From contig NZ_JAMCOJ010000005.1 of NCBI RefSeq assembly GCF_023476645.1, forward strand, positions 62,001 to 126,000: a stretch of DNA of 64,000 bases, read 5' to 3'. Under the pieces are notes generated by a model. The model was given only the letters and a program-made list of their open reading frames with translations. It made no database searches and was not told the origin of the DNA. Position numbers and translations under genes: made by a program. Of this stretch, positions 53,291-62,549 are shown in pieces. Position 1 is the stretch's first letter. The number at the start of each line of letters is the position of its first letter. This DNA comes from Cellulophaga sp. 20_2_10 (GTDB lineage Bacteria > Bacteroidota > Bacteroidia > Flavobacteriales > Flavobacteriaceae).

Positions 53291-54661
53291 ATGCAAAAAG
53301 GTAAAGTATTAATTGTAGACGACAATAAAAGTGTATTAAGTGCATTAGAGATTTTATTGCAGTTTGAGTATGAAAAGGTAGATACTTTAGGCAACCCTAA
53401 CCTCTTATCTTCTTTTAAAAATTTAGAAGATTATGATATTGTTCTTTTAGATATGAACTTTTCTGCTGGTGTTAATACTGGTAATGAAGGTTTGTATTGG
53501 AATAGAGAAATTAAAAAACGTGCGCCACATATTTCTGTTATTATGATGACGGCTTATGGCGCAATAGACCTTGCTGTACAAGCACTAAAGGAAGGTGCAA
53601 CAGATTTTATTTTAAAACCTTGGAATAATGACAAGCTACTTGCTACATTAAAATCTGCTTACCAGTTACGCAAATCGCAAAAAGAAGTTTCGATTTTAAA
53701 AGAGAAAGAGAACTCTTTAAAGCAGGTTATTAATCAGAATAAAAATTACATTATTGGTAATTCTAAAGCACTAACTTCTGTTTTAAACTTAGTGCAAAAA
53801 GTAGCTAAAACAGACGTAAATGTATTAGTAACCGGAGAGAATGGAACAGGAAAAGAATTAATAGCAAGAGAACTACATAATTTATCTAACCGTAAAAATG
53901 AAGTTTTTATTGGGGTTGATATGGGTTCTATCTCTGAAACTTTGTTTGAAAGTGAACTTTTTGGACATACCAAAGGAGCTTTTACAGACGCCAAAGAAGA
54001 TAGGGCTGGTAAGTTTGAAGCTGCAAATGGCGGAACCTTATTTTTAGATGAAATAGGCAACCTAAGCCTACAAACTCAGGCTAAACTATTATCTGCTATA
54101 CAAAACAGAGTTGTGGTGCGTGTAGGCTCTAACAAACCTATACCAGTAGACATACGTTTAATTTGTGCCACCAATTGCAATCTAGAAAAAATGGTTGCAG
54201 ATGGTCTTTTTAGAGAAGATTTAGTATACCGTATAAACACCATACACGTAGAAGTACCCGCGCTTAGAGAAAGAGATGGCGACATTTTAATTTTAGCCGA
54301 TTTTTACCTCACTAAATTTATGACCAAATACGGCAAACTTGGTTTGCGTATTAATAACCTTGCACAAGAAAAACTACTAACATATAGTTGGCCTGGGAAT
54401 GTTAGAGAACTACAACACACTATGGAAAGAGCTGTTATTTTATGCGATGGAAATGTGCTTAAACCAACAGACTTTATTTTAAACGAGAAAGGTACACCTA
54501 CTTTAGACATCAAAAATGTAACCCTGTCTGAAATGGAACTGCTCCTAATTAACGATGCCTTAAAAAAGCACGATGGCAATTACAGTGCTGCAGCAAACCA
54601 ACTAGGAATTTCTAGACAAACACTATATAATAAAATTAAAAAGACAGGAAATGGCGAGTAA
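53291..54661 (+). CDS. NtrC-family sigma-54 activator with GAFTDA loop
   Basis: 456 residues. Receiver domain about 4-125 with phospho-acceptor Asp54 (IVLLDMNF) and Lys in ILKPWN. AAA+ domain about 150-390 with Walker A GENGTGKE, the sigma-54 contact loop reading GAFTDA at residues 229-234 in place of GAFTGA, and Walker B LFLDEIGN. A Fis-type helix-turn-helix at the end reads SAAANQLGISRQTLYNKIK. It is divergent from the tolC operon, whose promoter has a likely binding site. Its last 11 bp overlap the kinase gene, so the two proteins are made together. Confidence 0.94.
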   Translation: MQKGKVLIVDDNKSVLSALEILLQFEYEKVDTLGNPNLLSSFKNLEDYDIVLLDMNFSAGVNTGNEGLYWNREIKKRAPHISVIMMTAYGAIDLAVQALKEGATDFILKPWNNDKLLATLKSAYQLRKSQKEVSILKEKENSLKQVINQNKNYIIGNSKALTSVLNLVQKVAKTDVNVLVTGENGTGKELIARELHNLSNRKNEVFIGVDMGSISETLFESELFGHTKGAFTDAKEDRAGKFEAANGGTLFLDEIGNLSLQTQAKLLSAIQNRVVVRVGSNKPIPVDIRLICATNCNLEKMVADGLFREDLVYRINTIHVEVPALRERDGDILILADFYLTKFMTKYGKLGLRINNLAQEKLLTYSWPGNVRELQHTMERAVILCDGNVLKPTDFILNEKGTPTLDIKNVTLSEMELLLINDALKKHDGNYSAAANQLGISRQTLYNKIKKTGNGE

Positions 54662-56000
54662 AAGTTTCTATTTTCAGTTAGTACTTAGGGTTGTTTTTAT
54701 TACACTATCTGCATTTGGCCTAGCCTATTTTGGATTACAAAAAGAATACATTGTTGCTACTGTATTTTTAATTATTCTGGTTTTATTAACCGCATATTTA
54801 ATAAAATATGTAAACCACACCAACCGTAAAATTGCTTATTTTTTTGAGTCTATTAAAAATGAGGATTTTACACTACGTTTCCCTGAGTATGAAAATGTAA
54901 AGTCTTTAAAAGAACTAAATCGTAGCCTTAATATGCTTAATGCTATGATTCATAAAATACACGTAAAAAACCAGGTTCAAGAAAAATACTATCAGGAAAT
55001 ATTAAAACACGCAGACATTGGTATTTTAACTATAAATGATAAAGGTCACATACTATTTGCAAACCCTAGAGTAGAGCATTTACTAAATTACAAACCACTT
55101 AACCATATTAAGCAGTTGCAACAGGTAGATGTTAATTTGTATAATTTATTTGCGAAACTAGAGCCTTTTCAGCGTAAATTAATAGAGCTAACTAACGAAA
55201 GAGAAAAAATACAATTAACGCTAAAATCTACCACAGTAACTTTAGACAAGCAAAATTTATTATTGGTAGTAGTACAAGATATACAGAGAGAGCTAGAAGA
55301 AAAGGAGGCCGATTCTTGGGAGAAACTAATTCGTGTTTTAACGCACGAAATTATGAATACCATAGCGCCAATTACCTCTATATCTGAGTCTATTTTAAAC
55401 TACTTTAAAAAAGAAGACGGCTTAATTCCGCTTGAAGATTTAACCGAAAAACACATACAAAACACCTCTAAAGGTTTAGCCGTAGTAAAAGAACAAGGAA
55501 ATAATTTAATGGACTTTGTACAAAGCTACCGCAGCTTTTTAAGTATTCCGGCACCAGACAAAAGCTTAGTTAAAGCAGAACATTTAATACACAAAGTGTT
55601 TGTTTTAATAGACCAAGAAAATCAAAATAACAACATTAGTTTTTCTTCTAATCTAACCACTAATGAATTAGAGCTGTTTATTGATGAAAAACAAATAACG
55701 CAGGTACTTTTGAACCTCTGCAAAAATGCAGTACAATCTATTGGCGAACAAGAAAACGGGAGTATTATAGTTACTGCTGGTATTACAGATAAAAACGAAA
55801 AATTTATTACTGTTACAGATAATGGTCCTGGAATACCACCAGAGCTAATAGATGAAATTTTTATTCCGTTTTTTACAACCAAAAATACAGGAACAGGAAT
55901 TGGCCTTAGCTTGTCTAAACAGATCTTAAGATTACACGGCGGAAGCTTAAAATTAAGAAGTATACCAAACCAAGAAACTGTTTTTACTTTGTTGTTTTAA
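54651..56000 (+). CDS. Membrane sensor histidine kinase (NtrB/NtrY-like)
   Basis: 449 residues. Two N-terminal helices (about 8-27 and 33-52) with almost no periplasmic loop suggest sensing within the membrane or of envelope stress. A HAMP-like linker and a PAS-like domain (about 110-220; DIGILTINDKGHILFANP) follow. The H-box is LTHEIMNTIAPITSIS (His about residue 232), the N-box LLNLCKNAVQSIG, G-boxes DNGPGIPP and GTGIGLSLSKQI. It should phosphorylate the overlapping regulator. It ends 6 bp before the convergent arfB-like gene; no terminator hairpin is seen between them. Confidence 0.92.
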   Translation: MASKSFYFQLVLRVVFITLSAFGLAYFGLQKEYIVATVFLIILVLLTAYLIKYVNHTNRKIAYFFESIKNEDFTLRFPEYENVKSLKELNRSLNMLNAMIHKIHVKNQVQEKYYQEILKHADIGILTINDKGHILFANPRVEHLLNYKPLNHIKQLQQVDVNLYNLFAKLEPFQRKLIELTNEREKIQLTLKSTTVTLDKQNLLLVVVQDIQRELEEKEADSWEKLIRVLTHEIMNTIAPITSISESILNYFKKEDGLIPLEDLTEKHIQNTSKGLAVVKEQGNNLMDFVQSYRSFLSIPAPDKSLVKAEHLIHKVFVLIDQENQNNNISFSSNLTTNELELFIDEKQITQVLLNLCKNAVQSIGEQENGSIIVTAGITDKNEKFITVTDNGPGIPPELIDEIFIPFFTTKNTGTGIGLSLSKQILRLHGGSLKLRSIPNQETVFTLLF

Positions 56001-56006
56001 ACTTAA

Positions 56007-56411
56007 TTATTCTAAACTTGGTCTTTTACGGTTTGCTTTTTTTAAGGCCGATTTCTTTTTAGTGTTCAATCGTTTTTCTATTGCAGATCTAGATGGTTTG
56101 GTTTTTTTGCGTTTTTTAGGCACAATTAAGGCCGACTTTATAAGCTCTAAAAAGCGTTTTATAGCCAAGTCTTTGTTTTTATGCTGACTCCTAGAATCAT
56201 CACACTGCAACAACAGTACATTCTCTTTTGTAAGTCTGTTGCTCAGTTTTAATAATAGTCGCTCTTTCTCCTTATCTGTAATTGCAGTAGAGTTTTGCAA
56301 ATCGTACGTAAGTTCTATTTTAGTAGACACTTTATTTACGTGCTGACCACCAGCACCGCTACTACGCACTGCTTTAAATTGTAATTCTTGTACTATCTGT
56401 GCTATATTCAA
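56007..56411 (-). CDS. arfB: ArfB-like peptide-release factor (ribosome rescue)
   Basis: 134 residues with the release-factor motif GGQ in VRSSGAGGQHVNKVSTKIELTY split near residues 16-26. A basic C-terminal tail (KKRKKTKPSRSAIEKRL, then KKSALKKANRKRP) can enter the empty mRNA channel. These small hydrolases free stalled ribosomes by releasing peptidyl-tRNA. The start is TTG 56411: the only upstream codons before an in-frame stop are GTT, AAG and GGT, and the residues directly after the TTG match the family start. It follows the ABC ATPase stop by 4 bp, so translation is probably coupled. Confidence 0.85.
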   Translation of the reverse strand: MNIAQIVQELQFKAVRSSGAGGQHVNKVSTKIELTYDLQNSTAITDKEKERLLLKLSNRLTKENVLLLQCDDSRSQHKNKDLAIKRFLELIKSALIVPKKRKKTKPSRSAIEKRLNTKKKSALKKANRKRPSLE

Positions 56412-56415
56412 AACC

Positions 56416-57387
56416 TTACCCTATTCTTTTATTTAGTATTTCTAAAGAAACATTTAAGAACACTTTTTTGCCTACCTCTATACTTTTAGGATGCGTAAAA
56501 AACAAGCTTTGTTCCTCTGTTACACCTTCCATTAAATAATAAGCTCCCATTGCGTAGCTATTAATTACACGTACTTCTATGCCAGAAGTTTCAGATACCT
56601 TAAACTCGTGTGCATACACAACAATTTCTTTTTTAGTTTCTGTATATTCTTTTATAGTAGAAACAGGTACCAAGTTGGCCTCTGCAAATAAACTTGCTAT
56701 GTACAATGATTTTGGGTTGTTGTATAGTATTTCTGTTTTTTCGTTTGCTATTATTTCTTCATCTTTTATTACTAAAATACGATCTGCAAATGGCAGCACT
56801 TCTTTTTCATCATGTGTAGCAACAATACATGTGATTTTTTTCATTTTTAAGTAACCAAAAAGTCGCCTACGCAAGCTGTTTTTTCTAAAATTATCTATGT
56901 GGCTAAAGGGTTCGTCTAACAATAACAACTCTGGTTCTTGGGCCAATACCCTTGCTAGCGCCACTCTTTGTTGCTGACCACCACTTAATAATTTCACCTT
57001 TGTTTTGGCAAAACTCGTCATCTCTACCATTTCTAAAAGCTCTTCTGTTCTTTCTTTTAGTTCTTCTGGGTAAAAAACAGATAAGTACTGACTCACATTT
57101 TCTTCAACAGTAAGAAAAGGCATTAAGTCAAAATCCTGTGAGAGGTATTTCATATACTTTTCTCCTGGAATTAAGTTGTAATCTGGTCCTAAAACCTGAT
57201 TATCTTTCCAAGAAATTGCTCCTTCATTTAATTGAAGAAGACCATATATAATTTTTAAAAGTGTACTTTTTCCGCTGCCACTTTCTCCTAAAATGGCAAG
57301 GTATTCGCCTTCATGAACTGTAAAGTCTATGTTTTTTAAAACTGGCGTTGTGTTGTATGAAAATGTAATGTTATTTACGTGTAGCAT
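56416..57387 (-). CDS. Orphan ABC transporter ATP-binding protein
   Basis: 323 residues. Walker A GESGSGKST (about residue 35), Q-loop YLSQDFDLM, signature LSGGQQQRVALARVL, Walker B LLLLDEPFSHID and switch His in VATHDEKE. After about residue 215 a C-terminal domain of about 100 residues follows, reminiscent of the regulatory extension in PotA/MalK-type importers. No permease or binding protein is next to it, so the transporter partner is elsewhere or the protein has a non-transport role. It is cotranscribed with the ribosome-rescue gene downstream. Confidence 0.87.
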   Translation of the reverse strand: MLHVNNITFSYNTTPVLKNIDFTVHEGEYLAILGESGSGKSTLLKIIYGLLQLNEGAISWKDNQVLGPDYNLIPGEKYMKYLSQDFDLMPFLTVEENVSQYLSVFYPEELKERTEELLEMVEMTSFAKTKVKLLSGGQQQRVALARVLAQEPELLLLDEPFSHIDNFRKNSLRRRLFGYLKMKKITCIVATHDEKEVLPFADRILVIKDEEIIANEKTEILYNNPKSLYIASLFAEANLVPVSTIKEYTETKKEIVVYAHEFKVSETSGIEVRVINSYAMGAYYLMEGVTEEQSLFFTHPKSIEVGKKVFLNVSLEILNKRIG

Positions 57388-57394
57388 AAAATTG

Positions 57395-57428
57395 AAAAAA
57401 TCCGTCTCTCTTAAGAAACGGATTTTTT
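57395..57428 (-). terminator. Intrinsic terminator after prolyl oligopeptidase
   Basis: A perfect 11-bp stem (57395-57405 with 57418-57428, arm AAAAAATCCGT) gives a U-rich 3' side on the minus strand. It separates the peptidase gene from the ABC ATPase gene. Confidence 0.8.
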
Positions 57429-57443
57429 TATAATTAATAGTTC

Positions 57444-59591
57444 TTATTCTTTAAAATCTTTTAAAACAGCTTGGTTGGGTAATTCTTTATACCCCATATT
57501 AAATAGTGTAAACGCTTGCACATCTACCTGCTCATTAATTATAGCTTCGGTAGATTTACCTGCTCCGTGACCTGCGTTTATATCTATTCTTATTAATGCA
57601 GGGTTAGTACCTGTTTGTTTTTCTTGTAACTCTGCCGCAAATTTAAAACTATGCGCAGGCACAACACGGTCGTCATGATCTCCTGTAGTTATTAAAGTTG
57701 CAGGATATTCTACTCCTTTTTTAACGTTATGTACTGGTGAATATCCTAGTAAATAGGTAAACATTTCTTTATCGTCTTCTGCCGTACCATAATCATAAGC
57801 CCAACCAGCACCTGCTGTAAATGTGTGGTAACGTAACATATCTAAAACACCTACTGCAGGCAATGCTACCTTGGCTAAATCTGGACGCTGCGTCATTGTT
57901 GCTCCAACTAGTAAACCTCCGTTAGAACCACCTCTAAGTGCTAAATACTCTGGTGTTGTATACTTGTTTTCTATTAAGTATTCTGCAGCTGCTATAAAAT
58001 CATCAAAAACGTTTTGCTTTTGTTGTTTTGTACCTGCATCATGCCATTTTTTACCATACTCACCACCACCTCTTAAATTAGGTACTGCGTATACTCCGCC
58101 TTGCTCCATCCAAACAGCATTACTAATACTAAAACTAGGAGTTAAGCTTACATTAAAACCACCATAACCATAGAGTATAGTTGGGTTTTTACCGTTTAAT
58201 TCCAATCCTTTTTTATAAGTAATTATCATTGGTATTTTAGTACCATCTTTAGAAGCGTAAAATACTTGTTTAGACTCGTAATCCTCTGAGTTAAAATCTA
58301 TGTTTGGACTCCAATATTGTTTGTATTCTCCTGTTTCTACTTTATAGCTATAAGATGATCCTGGCGTGCTGTAATTTGTAAATGAAAAGTAAAATTCTTT
58401 ATCCTCTTTTTTACCTCCAAAACCAGCTGCCGTACCAACGCCAGGTAATTTTATAGTCCGTACCAAATCGCCATTGTAATTATATTGCAATACTTTAGAA
58501 ATGGCATCTACCATATAATTGGCAAAAAAATAACCGCCACCAGTACCTGCTGTAAGCACATTATCTGTTTCCGGAATAAAGTCTACCCAATTTTCTGGCG
58601 TAGGATTACTAAAATCTGTAACCACTACTTTTTGGTTTGGCGCATTTAAATTGGTTACCAAATACAATTTAGAACCTACATTCTCTAACACATACGTATC
58701 TGAATCTGTATGGTTTACAACCGTTTTAACCTCATTAGTTTCTAAGTTTTTTAAAAACAATTTATTGCCAGATGTAGATACTGCTGCTGTAATTTGCAAA
58801 TATTTACCATCTTCTGTTACTGTACCACCAACATACCTGTGTTTTTCTTCTGCTGTGCCACCAAAAACCAGCTCGTCTGTGCTTTGTGGTGTTTTTAATT
58901 TGTGATAGTATAGTTTATGCTGATCTGTTTTTGCAGACAACTCGCTACCCTTTGGCTTGTCATAACTAGAGTAAAAAAAACCCTCGTTACCTTTCCAGGA
59001 TAAGCCGCTAAATTTTACGTCTATCAAAGTATCTTCTACAACACTTTTTGTTTTTGCATCTAGAATTATAATTTTTCGCCAGTCGCTACCACCTTCAGAT
59101 ATTAAGTACGCTGCTAAAGAACCATCTTTAGAAAAACTTAAGCCTGCTAATGATGTTGTACCGTCTTCTGAAAACTTGTTAGGATCTAGAAAAACTTCTT
59201 CTACATCATCTTTTTTTCTGTAGATGACAGATTGATTTTGCAATCCGTTATTTTTTGAAAAATAGGTATAATCTCCCTCTTTAAAAGGTGCACCTAATTT
59301 TTCATAATTCCATAATTTTTCTAGCCTTTTCTTTATTTGGTCACGAAAAGGAATTTGATCTAAATACCCAAACGTTGTTTTGTTTTGTTCTTTTACCCAA
59401 GATTCGGTTTCTGTACTACGGTCATCTTCTAACCAGCGGTATGGATCTGCTACATCTGTACCAAAGTAATTGGTTACGGTATCTACCTTATTGGTTGTTG
59501 GATATGAGGTCATAATTGCTTCTTTTTTTGAAGGTGATTTACAGGCTACAAAGGTAATAGCAGTAAAAATAAATATGCTTAATTGTTTCAT
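57444..59591 (-). CDS. Prolyl oligopeptidase (S9A), predicted lipoprotein
   Basis: 715 residues from ATG 59591; a longer frame adds 11 residues without support. A lipoprotein-like signal ([19 protein letters not shown], Cys about 17) places it in the cell envelope. N-terminal and C-terminal hydrolase parts surround a seven-bladed beta-propeller. The active site is readable: nucleophile Ser in GGSNGGLL (about 558), Asp in DHDDRVVP and His in AGHGAGKS near the end. The NLRGGGEYG block completes the S9A signature. It cuts short peptides after proline. Its own promoter region lies before a palindromic terminator. Confidence 0.93.
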   Translation of the reverse strand: MKQLSIFIFTAITFVACKSPSKKEAIMTSYPTTNKVDTVTNYFGTDVADPYRWLEDDRSTETESWVKEQNKTTFGYLDQIPFRDQIKKRLEKLWNYEKLGAPFKEGDYTYFSKNNGLQNQSVIYRKKDDVEEVFLDPNKFSEDGTTSLAGLSFSKDGSLAAYLISEGGSDWRKIIILDAKTKSVVEDTLIDVKFSGLSWKGNEGFFYSSYDKPKGSELSAKTDQHKLYYHKLKTPQSTDELVFGGTAEEKHRYVGGTVTEDGKYLQITAAVSTSGNKLFLKNLETNEVKTVVNHTDSDTYVLENVGSKLYLVTNLNAPNQKVVVTDFSNPTPENWVDFIPETDNVLTAGTGGGYFFANYMVDAISKVLQYNYNGDLVRTIKLPGVGTAAGFGGKKEDKEFYFSFTNYSTPGSSYSYKVETGEYKQYWSPNIDFNSEDYESKQVFYASKDGTKIPMIITYKKGLELNGKNPTILYGYGGFNVSLTPSFSISNAVWMEQGGVYAVPNLRGGGEYGKKWHDAGTKQQKQNVFDDFIAAAEYLIENKYTTPEYLALRGGSNGGLLVGATMTQRPDLAKVALPAVGVLDMLRYHTFTAGAGWAYDYGTAEDDKEMFTYLLGYSPVHNVKKGVEYPATLITTGDHDDRVVPAHSFKFAAELQEKQTGTNPALIRIDINAGHGAGKSTEAIINEQVDVQAFTLFNMGYKELPNQAVLKDFKE

Positions 59592-59670
59592 AAGAATTTG
59601 TTTATTTTTAGGTTGATAAAACATAACCGTTTTGTATTAAACGTTTTACGCTTTTAAAAATAATACAAAA

Positions 59671-59702
59671 AAACCTTTAAGAAGAATTCTTCTTAAAGGT
59701 TT
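59671..59702 (-). terminator. 32-bp perfect palindrome, terminator for asd
   Basis: Arms of 16 bp (59671-59686 with 59687-59702) match perfectly with no spacer (left arm AAACCTTTAAGAAGAA). On the minus strand a T-rich run follows, so it should terminate transcription after asd and the repeat copy next to it. Confidence 0.75.
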
Positions 59703-59710
59703 CTATTTTT

Positions 59711-59792
59711 TGTGTTAGGGATTGTAATGAAAATCCTTTTTTATTTTTATTAAAAAAGATTGTAGTGCAAAGCCCGCCCGTTAGGAACACCC
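59711..59792 (-). repeat. 82-bp intergenic repeat, copy 2
   Basis: Second copy of the element at 50381-50462 (73 of 82 identical). It lies 17 bp after the asd stop codon and 8 bp before the palindrome at 59671-59702, in the same orientation relative to its gene as copy 1 is to hlyD. The outer blocks TGTGTTAGGGATTGTA and AAAGCCCGCCCG are conserved. Confidence 0.85.
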
Positions 59793-59809
59793 AAAACTAA
59801 AACTGCGTA

Positions 59810-60799
59810 TTACAGTAGTTTATTGTTGTTTAGGTATTCTGCAATTTGTACTGCATTTGTTGCCGCTCCTTTACGCAGGTTGTCTGCAACGATCCACATA
59901 TTTAATGTGTTTGCTTGCGACTCGTCTCTACGTATACGACCTACAAAAACATCGTCTTTATTGTGTGCGTAAATTGGCATAGGATAGGTGTTTGTATCTG
60001 GATTATCTTGTACTACCACACCTGCTGTCTGACTTAATACTTGTCTTACCTCACTAACATCTGCATCGTTATAAAACTCCACATTTACAGACTCTGAGTG
60101 CCCACCTGCTGTTGGTATACGCACTGCTGTTGCTGTTAATGAAAAAGTACGATCGTTAAATATTTTTTGTGGTTCGCGAGATAATTTCATCTCTTCTTTT
60201 GTGTAACCATTATCCATAAAAACGTCACAATGTGGTAACGCATTTCTGCTAATTGGATAAGGGTAAGCCATTTCTCCTTTTACTCCTGCAATCTCGTTCT
60301 CTAACTGCTGTACTGCTTTTACGCCAGTACCAGAAACAGATTGGTAGGTAGAAACAACTACGCGTTTCATTTTATATTTTTTATGCAAAGGTGCTAAAAC
60401 CATTACCAATTGTATGGTAGAGCAGTTTGGGTTTGCAATAATTTTGTCTTCTTTGGTTAGTTCATGCGCATTAATCTCTGGAACTATTAATTTTTTGGTA
60501 GGATCCATACGCCAAGCAGAAGAATTATCTACTACGGTTGTACCAACCTCTGCAAATTTTGGAGCCCATTCTAAAGAAGTGTCTCCGCCAGCAGAAAAAA
60601 TAGCTAAATCTGGTTTAGCTGCTACTGCATCTGCTAAGCCAATAACGGTGTGTTCTTTGCCGTTATAGGTCATTTTTTTACCCACAGAACGTTCTGAGGC
60701 TACTAATAATAACTCTGTCAATGGAAAATTACGTTCGCGTAACACGTTAAGCATTACTTCTCCTACCATTCCTGTGGCACCAACTAAGGCTACTTTCAT
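59810..60799 (-). CDS. asd: Aspartate-semialdehyde dehydrogenase
   Basis: 329 residues. N-terminal NADP-binding VALVGATGMVGEVML, the catalytic Cys in NPNCSTIQLV (about residue 126), SVSGTGVKAV, and the substrate-binding His in GGHSESVNV. Length and motif order fit the enzyme that makes L-aspartate 4-semialdehyde from aspartyl phosphate, shared by lysine/DAP, threonine and methionine synthesis. It has its own promoter with TTG-N20-TACATTTG upstream and a repeat plus palindrome downstream, so it is probably monocistronic. Confidence 0.95.
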   Translation of the reverse strand: MKVALVGATGMVGEVMLNVLRERNFPLTELLLVASERSVGKKMTYNGKEHTVIGLADAVAAKPDLAIFSAGGDTSLEWAPKFAEVGTTVVDNSSAWRMDPTKKLIVPEINAHELTKEDKIIANPNCSTIQLVMVLAPLHKKYKMKRVVVSTYQSVSGTGVKAVQQLENEIAGVKGEMAYPYPISRNALPHCDVFMDNGYTKEEMKLSREPQKIFNDRTFSLTATAVRIPTAGGHSESVNVEFYNDADVSEVRQVLSQTAGVVVQDNPDTNTYPMPIYAHNKDDVFVGRIRRDESQANTLNMWIVADNLRKGAATNAVQIAEYLNNNKLL

Positions 60800-60819
60800 T
60801 TTTTTGATATTTAGAATAA

Positions 60820-60850
60820 CAAATGTAGTTTAATGTGTTTTAACTGCCAA
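60820..60850 (-). promoter_or_regulatory. Promoter of asd
   Basis: On the minus strand, TTG (60850-60848), 20 bases, then TACATTTG (60827-60820), an exact match to the Bacteroidota TAnnTTTG box. It ends 20 bp before the asd ATG. Confidence 0.6.
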
Positions 60851-60924
60851 GCAAGTTTTAATAGAATAAAATAAATATAACAAATTGTTTTATTTATAAC
60901 ATTTTAAAAAGAAGTATAAAAAAA

Positions 60925-60952
60925 CCGCCAAGCTTAATGGTGAGCTTGGCGG
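60925..60952 (-). terminator. Intrinsic terminator after mscL
   Basis: A 10-bp GC-rich stem (CCGCCAAGCT 60925-60934 with its complement 60943-60952), followed on the minus strand by a seven-T run (60924-60918). Confidence 0.9.
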
Positions 60953-60973
60953 CTTTATATAGTTATTAGGGAA

Positions 60974-61378
60974 TTACTTTTTTAGTAAATCTCTAATTTG
61001 CGCTAATAACTCTTCTTGTGTTGGTCCTGCTGGTGCAGCTGGAGCCGGAGGAGTTTTTGTTTTGTTGTAAGCTCTTACGATTAAGAACATTACAAAACCT
61101 ACTATTAATAAGTTAATAATTGTATTAATCCAAGCACCGTAAGCAATTACAGCACCACCTGCTTCTTTAGCTGCTGCTAAAGTTGCATATTCTTTACCGT
61201 CCATTGCTACGTGAAGGTCTTCAAAGTTCATACCTCCTGCAAAGTAACCTACAAATGGCATTGCAATGTTGTTTACAAAACCAGTAATAACTCCGCCTAA
61301 AGCCGTAGCCATAATAACCGCAACTGCAAAATCAATTACATTACCGGTCATAATAAAATTCTTAAATTCTTTTAACAT
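60974..61378 (-). CDS. mscL: Large-conductance mechanosensitive channel
   Basis: 134 residues. The gene has the standard MscL layout: MLKEFKNFIMTGNVIDFAVAVIMATALGG helix 1 (about 14-40 in the membrane), a periplasmic loop (FEDLHVAMDGKEYATLAAAKEAG), helix 2 (about 80-104) and a cytoplasmic helix with QEELLAQIRDLLKK. It releases solutes when membrane tension rises on hypo-osmotic shock. It starts 64 bp after alr and ends in a strong terminator. Confidence 0.95.
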   Translation of the reverse strand: MLKEFKNFIMTGNVIDFAVAVIMATALGGVITGFVNNIAMPFVGYFAGGMNFEDLHVAMDGKEYATLAAAKEAGGAVIAYGAWINTIINLLIVGFVMFLIVRAYNKTKTPPAPAAPAGPTQEELLAQIRDLLKK

Positions 61379-61442
61379 GTTTAGTGTATTTATTTAGTTA
61401 ATACCTGCAAGATACTAAAAAATAAAGTTTCTTAAAATTTTC

Positions 61443-62549
61443 TTAAAAAATAAAAATTCTGTTAACACGTTGAGATATTCCTGTAACCAATTCATAAGAG
61501 ATTGTACCTGCTGCTGTAGCTAGTGCGTCTGCAGTGTGCTCTTCATTAAAAACTATAACCTCATCACCTTCTTTACAGTCTATATTGGTTGCGTCTACCA
61601 TAATCATATCCATACAGGTATTGCCAACTATTGGTGCTTTTTTACCATTAATAAATACAAAGCCTTTTTGGTTACCATAAATTCTGTAAATACCATCTGC
61701 GTGACCTAAAGGCAAGGTGGCTGTTACCATTTTATGGGTGGCTTTGTATGCCATATTATAACCCACACTTTCGTTTGGCTCTAAGGTGTGCAATTGAGAA
61801 ATTACCGTTTTTAGACTTGCTATTGGTTTTAAGTATACATCGTACTTAGGGTCGTTACCAAAACCATACAAACCAATACCGCTACGTACCATATTAAAGT
61901 GTGCGTCTGGATAATTTAATATCCCAGATGTATTACACATGTGTTTTATAGGTGAATAGCCTAACAAATTATCTAACGTTTTACTTATACTTTTAAAGTA
62001 CTGTATTTGTTGTTCTGTAAACTCCTTTTCACTAATATCTTCTGATGCTGCTAAATGAGAAAAAGCAGAGGCTACTTTTATACTTGTTGTTTCTTTTATT
62101 TTTTTTACAATTTGATCTATATCGCCCTCTAAAAACCCCAACCTATTTAAACCCGTATTAAATTTTAAGTGTATTGGGTAATTTTCTTTTTCTATGGATG
62201 ATACATATGCTATAAACTGATCTAAAACTCGATCTGAATAAATACTTGGTTCTAAATTGTAGACTACAATTTCTTCAAAATTTACCTCTTGCGGGTGCAA
62301 CACTAAAATAGGTGTTTTAATACCTGCTTTACGTATAGCAACACCTTCGCTGGTATAGGCAACTGCTAAATAATCTGCTCCTAATTCTGTTATTTTTTTA
62401 GCAATTTGCACTTGGTCACTGCCGTAGGCAAATGCTTTAACCACAGCCAAAAACATTGTGTTTGGTGCTAATTTAGATTTTAGGTATTTGTAATTTTGCT
62501 CTAGAAAATTTAAATTAATTTCTAAAACTGTTTGTGTTGCCTTAGGCAT
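61443..62549 (-). CDS. alr: Alanine racemase
   Basis: 368 residues. The PLP-binding lysine is Lys38 in [10 protein letters not shown], the second catalytic tyrosine is in [10 protein letters not shown], and further conserved parts are [29 protein letters not shown] and [11 protein letters not shown]. It makes D-alanine for peptidoglycan. Its start overlaps the tdk stop by 8 bp, so the two are translated from one message. Length matches the family. Confidence 0.95.
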   Translation of the reverse strand: MPKATQTVLEINLNFLEQNYKYLKSKLAPNTMFLAVVKAFAYGSDQVQIAKKITELGADYLAVAYTSEGVAIRKAGIKTPILVLHPQEVNFEEIVVYNLEPSIYSDRVLDQFIAYVSSIEKENYPIHLKFNTGLNRLGFLEGDIDQIVKKIKETTSIKVASAFSHLAASEDISEKEFTEQQIQYFKSISKTLDNLLGYSPIKHMCNTSGILNYPDAHFNMVRSGIGLYGFGNDPKYDVYLKPIASLKTVISQLHTLEPNESVGYNMAYKATHKMVTATLPLGHADGIYRIYGNQKGFVFINGKKAPIVGNTCMDMIMVDATNIDCKEGDEVIVFNEEHTADALATAAGTISYELVTGISQRVNRIFIF

